A DNA stretch of 64,000 nucleotides from Clostridium estertheticum (GTDB lineage Bacteria; Bacillota; Clostridia; Clostridiales; Clostridiaceae), in NCBI RefSeq assembly GCF_011065935.2, contig NZ_JAAMNH020000001.1, positions 5,403,578 to 5,467,577 on the forward strand, in the 5' to 3' direction. The translations under genes and the position numbers were made by a program. The notes beneath the pieces were generated by a model. That model did not search any database, had not been told where the DNA came from, and saw only the letters and a program-made list of their open reading frames with translations. How positions within the stretch are numbered: position 1 is the stretch's first letter; every line of letters starts with the position of its first letter. Below, one piece after another: positions 51,053 to 59,383 of the stretch.

Positions 51053-52105
51053 ATGGAAAACATTCTAAAAAAAATTGACAAGTTAACTGTGTTCTTTATT
51101 TTGTATACCTTTGTTTTTGTAATTTTTTTCGAAACTATAGGGTATACTCTACCTTTTGTATTAGCTCTTATTTTAGCTTCACTTCTTAGGATACCAACAA
51201 AATTTTTGATGAGAAAATTTAAAATTAAAAACACCATAGCTTCATTATTTACTACTACTGTATTTTTCACAGTAATGGTTATATTATTGTCTTTAATTAT
51301 AACCACTATAACTTCAGAAACAATACAACTAATAAAAAACATTCAATCTTATTTTTCAAGTAACAAAGATAATATCCTCCATTTTTTTGACAATTTACAA
51401 AACTATTATAAAAATTTAGATCCCAGCATTATAGGTAATATTGAGTCAAATATTTCTAACTATATAACCAAAACTATAAATGTTAGTATGGGTGCTTCAT
51501 CAAAAATATTTTCCCTAACCCTAGGTTTTATGTCCACTATCCCTTATACCTTGATGGTTTTATTATTTACTTTACTTGCCACATATTTTTTCACAAAAGA
51601 TTTATCATCTTCCAGCAATAAAATATTTGATTTAATTCCTAATAAAAATGGAGATAGAATACATTATATATTTGATGAATCAAAAAAAATGTTTAAAAAC
51701 TATTTACTATCTTACTTACTTATAATCACTATAACATTTTTAGAAACATTAGTTGTTTTTTTAGTTTTTAAAGTTAAGTATGCCGTGACGCTAAGTATAG
51801 TATGTGGGATATTTGATTTGCTTCCCATTTTTGGTATAGGAGCTATATATATTCCCCTAATCGTAATATTTTTTATATATGGAAATTATGTAGCTGCTTT
51901 AGGCCTTCTAATATCTTATATAATTATCACCATAGTAAGACAAATTATAGAACCTAAAATAGTTTCCTCCTCGCTAGGTATAAATCCTGTTGCAGTTCTT
52001 GCTTCTATATTTATAGGTCTAAAAGCTAATGGTCTTATTGGCATGTTATTCTGTATGTTTTTAGTTGTGTTTTACAATATATTGAAAAAAGTTGAAGTTT
52101 TATAG
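51053..52105 (+). CDS. AI-2E family transporter (YtvI-like)
   Basis: 350 aa membrane protein with seven to eight hydrophobic segments, of the AI-2E/PerM family. The C-terminal signature is present: FGIGAIYIPLIVIFFIYGNYVAALGLLISY, then IIEPKIVSSSLGINPVAVL. Clostridial YtvI-like members are linked to sporulation. It starts 10 bases after the aminotransferase stop, so is probably co-transcribed with it. Confidence 0.85.
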   Translation: MENILKKIDKLTVFFILYTFVFVIFFETIGYTLPFVLALILASLLRIPTKFLMRKFKIKNTIASLFTTTVFFTVMVILLSLIITTITSETIQLIKNIQSYFSSNKDNILHFFDNLQNYYKNLDPSIIGNIESNISNYITKTINVSMGASSKIFSLTLGFMSTIPYTLMVLLFTLLATYFFTKDLSSSSNKIFDLIPNKNGDRIHYIFDESKKMFKNYLLSYLLIITITFLETLVVFLVFKVKYAVTLSIVCGIFDLLPIFGIGAIYIPLIVIFFIYGNYVAALGLLISYIIITIVRQIIEPKIVSSSLGINPVAVLASIFIGLKANGLIGMLFCMFLVVFYNILKKVEVL

Positions 52106-52111
52106 AATAAA

Positions 52112-52150
52112 AAACCTCTTACATGGATAAAATCCAAATAGGAGGTTTTT
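52112..52150 (+). terminator. Terminator hairpin whose right arm is the yyaC ribosome binding site
   Basis: AAAAAACCTC pairs with GAGGTTTTTT, with an inner TGGAT/ATCCA stem, and ends in a T-run. The GGAGG in the right arm is the Shine-Dalgarno of the next gene, 8 bases before its ATG. When folded it should both end transcription and hide the ribosome binding site. Confidence 0.7.
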
Positions 52151-52152
52151 TT

Positions 52153-52755
52153 ATGGTAGATAAAGTTATTTTAGATTCAATGTCCCGTGATTGTACTTTT
52201 AAGTTAAGAGATATTATAAGTCAATATATTTTTCCCATAGCTAAATGCTCACGTCCCATTGTTGTTTTATGTATTGGAACCGACCGTTCTACCGGTGATA
52301 GCTTAGGACCATTGGTTGGAAACAAACTTAAATTTTTAGTTCGAAATAAAATTCATATTTACGGCAGCCTTGAGTGTCCCGTGCACGCGAAAAATTTATG
52401 TGAAACAATTGATGAAATTAACTATACCTTTACTGATCCTTACATTATTGCAATTGATGCATGCCTTGGAAGTTTACAAAATGTAGGGAAAATTATTGTT
52501 GAGGAAAAACCATTGTGCCCTGGTGCTGCTATGAATAAAGATTTGCCCAAAGTAGGTGATTTAAGCATAACTGGGGTTGTAAATATATCTGGAGCCTTTG
52601 AATTTATGGTTCTTCAAAATACTAGATTGTATACAGTAATGGTGCTGGCTGATGCCATTGCAAATGGTTTATATCATTCAATACTCAAAACTGTAGGAGG
52701 AAGAAAATTAAATTCCATTTATGAGGATTTCAATATAAAAGATGTTGAAGGTTAA
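52153..52755 (+). CDS. yyaC: Spore protease-like protein YyaC
   Basis: 200 aa protein of the YyaC family, related to the germination protease GPR. Signature segments are IVVLCIGTDRSTGDSLGPLVG, IYGSLECPVHAKNL and IIAIDACLGS. It is made in sporulating Firmicutes, role uncertain. The ATG after GGAGG is used; an earlier in-frame ATG falls inside the terminator hairpin. Confidence 0.92.
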   Translation: MVDKVILDSMSRDCTFKLRDIISQYIFPIAKCSRPIVVLCIGTDRSTGDSLGPLVGNKLKFLVRNKIHIYGSLECPVHAKNLCETIDEINYTFTDPYIIAIDACLGSLQNVGKIIVEEKPLCPGAAMNKDLPKVGDLSITGVVNISGAFEFMVLQNTRLYTVMVLADAIANGLYHSILKTVGGRKLNSIYEDFNIKDVEG

Positions 52756-52766
52756 TTTGTTCACAT

Positions 52767-52832
52767 AAAAAAACAAATATAAAATCTAAAGCATGTTTCA
52801 ACAACATCTTATGATAATGTATTTGTTTTTTT
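52767..52832. terminator. Terminator after yyaC
   Basis: AAAAAAACAAATA and TATTTGTTTTTTT (13 bases, perfect) separated by a 40-base interior. T-runs on both strands suit the convergent yyaC and UPF0180-like genes. Confidence 0.65.
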
Positions 52833-52963
52833 ATTATTTCATTTGAAATTAGATTAAAAGTCGTATCCATATCTTTCATATCTTTCTGTATGCCTTAAGA
52901 TGATTTTTCATAAAGTTTGTACATACTTTTCATTTAAGCTAAAAATATATTAAAGAATGATTT

Positions 52964-53221
52964 TTAAAATATTGAACTATATACCTTATTACACAATATA
53001 TATTCTATTTCATCAATAGTTTTACTTCCACTATCAATAATTAATGTTCCTTCTCTTCGTATATTATTTTGCATATTTAGATTTATAAGTCCACCATCTT
53101 TAAGTTTGCATATTATTGCATCACAATAGGTATTATTATCTCTATTATTTATTACAGTATATCCCCTTTTAATTAGTTCATCCTGTAAATATTCAAGTTC
53201 TTGTGAAATACATATTACCAT
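52964..53221 (-). CDS. UPF0180/YkuS-like small protein
   Basis: 85 aa soluble protein similar in layout to the UPF0180 (YkuS) family: MVICISQELEYLQDELIKRGYTV, then CDAIICKLKDGG and IIDSGSKTIDEIEYIL. Function unknown. The ATG at 53221 follows AAGAGG by about 8 bases; an extension of 10 codons upstream has no Shine-Dalgarno. It is located between yyaC and the DUF4446 gene. Confidence 0.65.
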   Translation of the reverse strand: MVICISQELEYLQDELIKRGYTVINNRDNNTYCDAIICKLKDGGLINLNMQNNIRREGTLIIDSGSKTIDEIEYILCNKVYSSIF

Positions 53222-53287
53222 AAAAAACCTCTTTATTTTTAGTGTGCCCAATAAAATTTTTTTTATTATAATATTTAAAATAAAACA

Positions 53288-53794
53288 TTATTTATTTTTT
53301 AAACTCATGGCCTCTTGTAACACTTTATTTTCTTCCTCTGATAAATCGTACCTAGATATCCCCTTATCTATGGGTTTAGCATAGGTTGTGCTCTCATTTC
53401 TACCATAAATACTTGTTAATATAGCACCGTTGTTATTTCCATCTAAGAGTGCTATAGAGAAACTTAAATCACTACCAACATCATCAAAAGCCCTATATCT
53501 TACCATTGAGGTCTTTTGAACACAGGTTTTTAGTTGTCCATTTATTTCTTCATACATTTGTTTCATAACCTTATTTTCTTCATTAACCCCATCAATTTTA
53601 TCTAAATGGGATATAACCAGCTCCTCTAAATTTTTGTTGTTTACACCTCTCATTAATTTTCTGTACTTTTTCTCTAGTTTATTTAACGATGCATAGGTCA
53701 TTATAATTATTATTATTAATATGAATACAAGAATCATAAGTGCTAATGTTATATATATCTGCGCACTACTTATAAAATTGAATATACTTTGCAT
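53288..53794 (-). CDS. DUF4446 membrane protein
   Basis: 168 aa protein with one N-terminal membrane segment (about 13-35), a coiled coil (about 35-90) and a conserved C-terminal domain (MVRYRAFDDVGSDLSFSIALLDGNNNGAILTSIYGR), the DUF4446 signature. It lies just downstream of parB in clostridia; function unknown, though the linkage suggests a role near the origin or membrane. A parS site is 24 bases before its start. Confidence 0.88.
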   Translation of the reverse strand: MQSIFNFISSAQIYITLALMILVFILIIIIIMTYASLNKLEKKYRKLMRGVNNKNLEELVISHLDKIDGVNEENKVMKQMYEEINGQLKTCVQKTSMVRYRAFDDVGSDLSFSIALLDGNNNGAILTSIYGRNESTTYAKPIDKGISRYDLSEEENKVLQEAMSLKNK

Positions 53795-53817
53795 TATGAA
53801 TTACATCCTCTCAATTA

Positions 53818-53833
53818 TGTTTCACGTGAAACA
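53818..53833. promoter_or_regulatory. parS site
   Basis: An exact match to the bacterial parS consensus TGTTTCACGTGAAACA. It abuts the parB stop codon and lies in the leader of the DUF4446 gene. ParB binds it to nucleate the partition complex. Confidence 0.95.
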
Positions 53834-54682
53834 TTATATATTAAAAACCTCTAAAATTCTTTCGAAATCCTCTTCTGAATAATATTCTATTTCAATTTTA
53901 CCCTTGCTTTTATTTTTAGAATTTATAAAAACTTTAGTTCCAAATCTATTTTCTAACTTATTCATTATGTCTTTATAATATATATTGTTTTCATTTTTAA
54001 CTACTTTTTCTTTTTTTTCATTTTCATAGTTTTTTACTAACCTTTCTGTTTCTCTCACTGAAAGACTGTCATCTATGACCATTTGAGCAATTCCATATTG
54101 AATTTCCTTATCACTTATCCCCAGTATTGCTCTTCCATGCCCCTCAGAAATAACTCCATCTATTATGTAATCTTGAACTCTATCATCTAAATTTAATAAT
54201 CTCATACAATTTGTTATAGCTGTTCTTGATTTACATACCTTTTTACTTATTTCTTCTTGAGTAAGATTAAAATCAACTAATAGTCTTTTATAAGCTAGAG
54301 CTTCTTCAATAGGATTTAAATCTTCTCTTTGAATATTTTCTATCAATGATATTTCCAATACCTCTTTATTTTCTAAATTCATAATAATTGCAGGAATTTC
54401 CTCAAGTCCTATGCTTTTAGCAGCTCTGAATCTTCTTTCACCCGCTATAACTGTATATGTATCGTCTTCTCTGTTCAATATAATAGGCTGGATCACTCCA
54501 TGTTCTTTTATAGATTGTGCCAGTTCAGAGATTTTTTCAGGGTCGAAGCTTTTTCTTGGTTGATCTTTATTAGCTTTAATCAAATTCATAGATATCTTAA
54601 GCACTGTGGAACCATCCTCCATTATTTCCTCTTCTGGTATTAAAGCTCCCAGGCCCTTACCTAATCCAAATTTTTTGCTCAC
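53834..54682 (-). CDS. parB: Chromosome partition protein ParB/Spo0J
   Basis: 282 aa DNA-binding CTPase. N-terminal GLGKGLGALIPEEE (ParA-stimulating peptide), then the CTP-binding domain (NKDQPRKSFDPEKISELAQSIKEHGVIQPI, with GERRFRAAK), the helix-turn-helix (TQEEISKKVCKSRTAITNCMRLL) and the dimerisation domain. It loads on parS sites, two of which lie within 2 kb. It starts 6 bases after parA. Confidence 0.96.
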   Translation of the reverse strand: MSKKFGLGKGLGALIPEEEIMEDGSTVLKISMNLIKANKDQPRKSFDPEKISELAQSIKEHGVIQPIILNREDDTYTVIAGERRFRAAKSIGLEEIPAIIMNLENKEVLEISLIENIQREDLNPIEEALAYKRLLVDFNLTQEEISKKVCKSRTAITNCMRLLNLDDRVQDYIIDGVISEGHGRAILGISDKEIQYGIAQMVIDDSLSVRETERLVKNYENEKKEKVVKNENNIYYKDIMNKLENRFGTKVFINSKNKSKGKIEIEYYSEEDFERILEVFNI

Positions 54683-54688
54683 TATCTA

Positions 54689-55456
54689 TCATCTCCCTTG
54701 TCTTTCTAAAAACTCATCTGCAAGTTCAGCGTAAGCTTCTGCGCCCTTACATTTATCATCATACAGCATAATCGGAAGTCCAAAGCTTGGGGCTTCGGCT
54801 AGTCTTATATTTCTAGGTATTGTGGTTTTATAAACCTTATCATTAAAATATTTTTTAACTTCTGATACAACCTCATTACATAGTTTAGTTCTATTATCAT
54901 ACATACTGAGGATTACACCTTGAATTTCTAGATTTTTATTCAAATTCTTTTTAACTAATGAAATTGTATTTACTAATTGTCCAACACCTTCTAAAGCGTA
55001 AAATTCACATTGAATAGGTGTAAGCACGCTAGTGGCTGCCGTAAGAGCGTTTATAGTTAAAATTCCCAGTGAAGGTGGACAGTCTATAAAAATATAATCA
55101 AATTCGCCTTCAATTTCTTTAAGCTTTTCCTTTAGTATATTTTCACGATTACTTATATTTATAAGTTCTACTTCTGCACCAGCTAGTTCCATCTTTGATG
55201 GAACCAAATACAGATTATTTATTAGCTCACATTCTTTTATAGTATCCCTTATGGAAATATCTGATGTTAACAAATCATATATTGATAACTTTATTTTTTT
55301 CTTATCAAATCCAAGTCCACTAGTAGTATTTCCTTGAGGATCAATGTCTATTGTTAAAATCTTTTTCCCTTGCAGGGCTAAATAAGAACATAAGTTTATG
55401 TTTGTAGTAGTTTTACCTACTCCTCCCTTTTGATTAAAAATACATATGGTTTCCAT
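54689..55456 (-). CDS. parA: Chromosome partition ATPase ParA/Soj
   Basis: 255 aa deviant Walker ATPase: ICIFNQKGGVGKTTTNINLC (signature Lys), LTIDIDPQGNTTSGLG and FIDCPPSLGILTINAL. No extended N-terminal helix-turn-helix, so it is the chromosomal type. With ParB it positions origins and regulates DnaA. Operon with parB. Confidence 0.96.
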   Translation of the reverse strand: METICIFNQKGGVGKTTTNINLCSYLALQGKKILTIDIDPQGNTTSGLGFDKKKIKLSIYDLLTSDISIRDTIKECELINNLYLVPSKMELAGAEVELINISNRENILKEKLKEIEGEFDYIFIDCPPSLGILTINALTAATSVLTPIQCEFYALEGVGQLVNTISLVKKNLNKNLEIQGVILSMYDNRTKLCNEVVSEVKKYFNDKVYKTTIPRNIRLAEAPSFGLPIMLYDDKCKGAEAYAELADEFLERQGR

Positions 55457-55648
55457 GACTACACCTGCCTTTCATAATATTATTCATTACTATACACAGT
55501 ACACATAATTCATTGAAAAGTAAACTTTCCTGCTGGATTTCACCTTATTATTTACTTGAATGTTTTTAGGTTAATTTTACTATATAGCTTATTATATATT
55601 TATGTTTAATATATTAATAGTATTATTTTAAATATTTTAAAAAAAATA

Positions 55649-55686
55649 AAAAAACAGAATGTTTCACGTGAAACATTCTGTTTTTT
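55649..55686 (-). promoter_or_regulatory. parS site embedded in the noc terminator
   Basis: The exact parS TGTTTCACGTGAAACA (55660-55675) is the centre of a 38-base perfect palindrome extended by CAGAA/TTCTG and A6/T6. As RNA it forms a hairpin followed by a T-run 5 bases after the noc stop, so the same DNA probably serves as terminator and centromere site. Confidence 0.9.
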
Positions 55687-55691
55687 ACAAT

Positions 55692-56471
55692 CTATTTTTT
55701 AGGTATTCTTATTACTACTTCTATACTATCTTCTAATTCTCTAGATTTATATTCAGCATTTATACCATACTTATCAAACACTTGCTTGATAGTATTTATA
55801 TAAACTCTAGGTGCAAAGATTCCTTTTATTTTTTTCTTTCCATCAACAGCTACTTCATCTCTACATAGCTTTAATAATTCTTTTTCAATAAGGTCTTCTG
55901 TATTTTTAACATTAAGTGATTTATCAATAACTATTTTAAGTACTTTCTTTTGGATATTTATATCATTTAATTTGAGCAGCGCTCTAGCATGTCTCTCTGT
56001 AAGCTTATGCTCTACCAAACTATTTGTTATTTCCTTATCCAATTTTAATAATCTTAATTTATTAGCTATAGTTGATTGTTTTTTTCCGATTATCTGTGCT
56101 AATTGCTCTTGTGTATAAGAATGGTCTTGAATAAGATTAAAGTAAGCCGATGCTTCTTCCAAAAAATTCAAATCTTCTCTTTGTAAGTTTTCAAGTAGCG
56201 CAATTGCTGCAGAATCTTTGTCTGTAATATCTATAATAATTACTGGAACTTGCTGGAGTCCTATTTTTTTTGCTGCTCTTAGTCTTCTTTCTCCTGCTAC
56301 TAGTTCATATCTTATATCCCCGCTTTTTCTAACTGTTAGAGGTTGAATTATTCCGTAAGCTTTTATTGATTGTGAAAGTTCTTCAATAGTTTCTTCATTA
56401 AAGTGCTTTCGAGGCTGATAGACATTTGGAGAAATTAATTCTATAGATACATATTTTACATCGTTTTGCAT
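55692..56471 (-). CDS. noc: Noc-like ParB paralogue
   Basis: 259 aa protein of the ParB/Spo0J family, in the noc position next to rsmG. It has the CTP-binding text SPNVYQPRKHFNEETIEELSQSI, GERRLRAAKKIG, the helix-turn-helix TQEQLAQIIGKKQSTIANKLRLL and a C-terminal dimerisation region. It begins directly with the CTP-binding domain: the amphipathic membrane-binding N-terminus of B. subtilis Noc is absent. It may therefore be a second ParB or a non-membrane Noc. Confidence 0.85.
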   Translation of the reverse strand: MQNDVKYVSIELISPNVYQPRKHFNEETIEELSQSIKAYGIIQPLTVRKSGDIRYELVAGERRLRAAKKIGLQQVPVIIIDITDKDSAAIALLENLQREDLNFLEEASAYFNLIQDHSYTQEQLAQIIGKKQSTIANKLRLLKLDKEITNSLVEHKLTERHARALLKLNDINIQKKVLKIVIDKSLNVKNTEDLIEKELLKLCRDEVAVDGKKKIKGIFAPRVYINTIKQVFDKYGINAEYKSRELEDSIEVVIRIPKK

Positions 56472-56567
56472 AATATACCATCCTTAAGTTTTTCCTTTTT
56501 CCTTTTATTAACAATTCTCTATTTTTTCCTTATTTCCTTCTTTTTTTTTTATCTTTCGTACGACAAT

Positions 56568-56754
56568 TTATAACAGTAGGTGACTTTCCTTTTAAATTGT
56601 CGTTAAATCATCACTTGCACAGCCGTTCCTCTTTTTCTAAGCTACAATATTAACGACTTCAGAAGGAGATTTAGATCCCACTGAAGTTTGTCATTGTTAA
56701 AGTATGTAACGATCTCTTATAGAAGATAGATATTTTCCTTTTGAATTGTCGTTA
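56568..56754. repeat. Direct and inverted repeats between noc and rsmG
   Basis: Two 23-base direct repeats ending in AATTGTCGTTAAA (about 56588 and 56732) differ at one base (AAATTG versus GAATTG). A further ACGACAATTT forms a 10-base inverted pair with the first. Between them, ACTTCAG and CTGAAGT arms form another stem. The copy at 56732 overlaps the first bases past and into the rsmG stop region. No coding function seen. Confidence 0.6.
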
Positions 56755-57471
56755 AACTAGTGGATTTTTAGTGACCATGCCCGCTTTTCTAGGATACTTC
56801 TTATGAGTCTCTGCAATTTTACTTATTATCACCAAATTATGGTTAAGATCACTGCCTTCAATTTGTACTTTTTCTATATGTTCTATGCGTCCACCTAGCA
56901 TTCTGATTGCATTTTTTGAACTCTTAATTTCCTCTTCAACCGCAGGTCCCTTCATTGCAACAAAGTACCCCCCAACCTTTACATAAGGTATACAAAATTC
57001 ACTGAGTACTGTTAAATTAGCAACAGCTCTTGAAACTGCAACATCAAATTTTTCTCTATATTGCTTTTCTTGTGCAAAATCTTCTGCTCTACCATGAATA
57101 GCTTTAATATTTTCTAATTGGAGTTCCTTAATTACCTCATTTAAAAAGTTAATTCTCTTATTTAGTGAATCTAATAAAACTATATTAATTTCAGGTTTTA
57201 TTATTTTCATAGGAATACCTGGGAATCCTCCTCCAGTTCCTATATCTATGATGTTTTTTGCATTTTTTAGCTCCTGAAACTTAAAAACTTTTATAGAATC
57301 AATAAAATGTTTTTTTACTATTTCTTCATCTTCTTTTATAGCGGTTAGATTTACTTTTTCATTCCACTCTTTTATGAGGTCTTTATATTTCATAAATTGC
57401 TCATACTTTTTTTCATTAAACGTAAGTCCTTCATTATTACTAGATTGATTCATTATATCAAAGTATTTCAT
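56752..57471 (-). CDS. rsmG: 16S rRNA m7G527 methyltransferase RsmG
   Basis: 239 aa SAM-dependent methyltransferase that makes 7-methylguanosine 527 in 16S rRNA. The SAM motif is NIIDIGTGGGFPGIPMKI (about 75-90), with KRINFLNEVIKEL and VAVSRAVANL following. Loss in other bacteria gives low-level streptomycin resistance. The gene is 15 bases after mnmG, in the standard order. Confidence 0.96.
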   Translation of the reverse strand: MKYFDIMNQSSNNEGLTFNEKKYEQFMKYKDLIKEWNEKVNLTAIKEDEEIVKKHFIDSIKVFKFQELKNAKNIIDIGTGGGFPGIPMKIIKPEINIVLLDSLNKRINFLNEVIKELQLENIKAIHGRAEDFAQEKQYREKFDVAVSRAVANLTVLSEFCIPYVKVGGYFVAMKGPAVEEEIKSSKNAIRMLGGRIEHIEKVQIEGSDLNHNLVIISKIAETHKKYPRKAGMVTKNPLV

Positions 57472-57485
57472 TCTTCACCCCCGAG

Positions 57486-59375
57486 TTATTCTTGTTGCTT
57501 TTTAATTCTATTATGTTGCTCAAGATAAATCATTAAAACAGACATATCTGCAGGTGATACCCCTGATATTCTGGAAGCTTGACCTATACTTTCCGGTTTG
57601 ATTTTACCTAATTTTTGCATTGCCTCTATTCTTAATCCTTTTATATTGTCGTAATTTACATCTTTTGGTATTATTTTGTTTTCAAACTTCTTAAATTGGT
57701 GAATTTGGTCTAATTGTTTTTGGATATAACCTTCGTATTTTGAGACAATGTTAACTTGCTGTTGTATATATTTATTTAACAGCGGCCTAGCTGCATCAAG
57801 TTTTTCAACTATATAATAATCAAGCTCCGGTCTTTTTATAAGCTCGTATAAACTAATAGGCTTTTTCAGTGGTGTAGAACCACAAGAAATTAAAAATTCC
57901 TCAATTTCTTTTTTATTTGTAATTTGCAGATGTTTTATTCTGTGGAGTTCTTCTTCTAATTGCATTTTCTTTTTCTTGAATGTTTCATATCTATCACTCT
58001 TAACAAGACCTACTGTATATCCTATTTCAGTTAACCTTAGATCAGCGTTATCTTGTCTTAGTAGCAATCTATACTCCGCTCTTGAGGTCATCATCCTATA
58101 TGGTTCATTAGTACCTTTAGTAACTAAGTCATCAATTAAAACGCCTATATATCCATCAGATCTTTTTAATATTAATGGATCCTTATTTTGAATACTAAGT
58201 GCAGCGTTAATTCCTGCCATAATACCCTGAGCCGCTGCTTCCTCATATCCTGAGCTACCATTTATCTGTCCTGCTGAAAATAACCCGTGAATATTTTTAA
58301 ATTCTAGTGAAAGTTTTAAATCCGTTGAATCTATGCAATCATATTCTATGGCATAAGCAGTTCTCATTATTTCTACATTTTCAAGTCCTGGTACTGTTTT
58401 TAACACCTCAACTTGAACATCCTCTGGAAGCGAACTAGACATACCTTGAACATACATTTCCTCGGTATTCTCTCCCTCGGGTTCAATAAATATTTGGTGC
58501 CTTTCCTTGTCTGCAAATCTCATTACTTTATCCTCAATGGAGGGACAATATCTAGGACCTGTACTCCTAATAGATCCATTGTACAGTGGAGATCTATGAA
58601 TATTTTCTCTAATTACATTATGAGTATCCTCATTTGTATAAGTTAGATAGCAGCTTATCTGTTTTCTATGTATGTCCTCGCTAATAAAGGAAAATGGAAC
58701 TACGTCTAAATCTCCCACTTGCTCTTCCATTTTAGAAAAGTCCACTGACCTTTTATTTATTCTAGCTGGCGTACCTGTTTTAAATCTTCGGAGTTCTATT
58801 CCTATTTCCTCTAGTGATTTAGAAAGTTCATTAGCTGGAAGTAGTCCACTAGGCCCTTCATCATAGGTACAATCTCCAATTATAACTTTTGATTTTAAAT
58901 ATGTTCCTGAGGCAATAATTATAGCCTTTGTAGTAAAATATGCTCCATTTTTAGTAAGAACACCCACAACCTTTTCATTTTCAACATCTATAGATACTAC
59001 TTCTAATTGTCTTAATTGTAAATTTTCTTGTTTTTCTAGTACATTTTTCATTCTTTGTGCGTATGCTTTTTTATCCGCCTGAGCCCTTAAGGAGAAAACA
59101 GCTGGACCTTTAGAAGTGTTTAGCATTCTTGATTGTATATATGTATTATCAATATTTACTCCCATTTCTCCCCCGAGAGCATCTATTTCCCTTACTAAAT
59201 GGCCTTTAGCAGTGCCACCAATGTTGGGGTTGCATGGCATTAGCGCCACACTATCTAAGTTTATAGCACAAATTAAAGCCTTGCTTCCCATTCTTGCAGC
59301 TGCTAGAGCTGCCTCACAACCTGCGTGACCAGCTCCAATAACTACAACGTCAAAATCTCCTGCTACATATTTCAT
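57486..59375 (-). CDS. mnmG: tRNA uridine-5-carboxymethylaminomethyl enzyme MnmG
   Basis: 629 aa FAD enzyme that, with MnmE, modifies wobble uridines of certain tRNAs. FAD motif DVVVIGAGHAGCEAALAAARMG at the N-terminus, the conserved CNPNIGGTAKGHLVREIDALGG, and a C-terminal helical domain for MnmE. The ATG at 59375, 8 bases past the mnmE stop, has a GGGAT site; an extension of 8 codons upstream would overlap mnmE. Confidence 0.97.
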   Translation of the reverse strand: MKYVAGDFDVVVIGAGHAGCEAALAAARMGSKALICAINLDSVALMPCNPNIGGTAKGHLVREIDALGGEMGVNIDNTYIQSRMLNTSKGPAVFSLRAQADKKAYAQRMKNVLEKQENLQLRQLEVVSIDVENEKVVGVLTKNGAYFTTKAIIIASGTYLKSKVIIGDCTYDEGPSGLLPANELSKSLEEIGIELRRFKTGTPARINKRSVDFSKMEEQVGDLDVVPFSFISEDIHRKQISCYLTYTNEDTHNVIRENIHRSPLYNGSIRSTGPRYCPSIEDKVMRFADKERHQIFIEPEGENTEEMYVQGMSSSLPEDVQVEVLKTVPGLENVEIMRTAYAIEYDCIDSTDLKLSLEFKNIHGLFSAGQINGSSGYEEAAAQGIMAGINAALSIQNKDPLILKRSDGYIGVLIDDLVTKGTNEPYRMMTSRAEYRLLLRQDNADLRLTEIGYTVGLVKSDRYETFKKKKMQLEEELHRIKHLQITNKKEIEEFLISCGSTPLKKPISLYELIKRPELDYYIVEKLDAARPLLNKYIQQQVNIVSKYEGYIQKQLDQIHQFKKFENKIIPKDVNYDNIKGLRIEAMQKLGKIKPESIGQASRISGVSPADMSVLMIYLEQHNRIKKQQE

Positions 59376-59383
59376 ATTTATCC

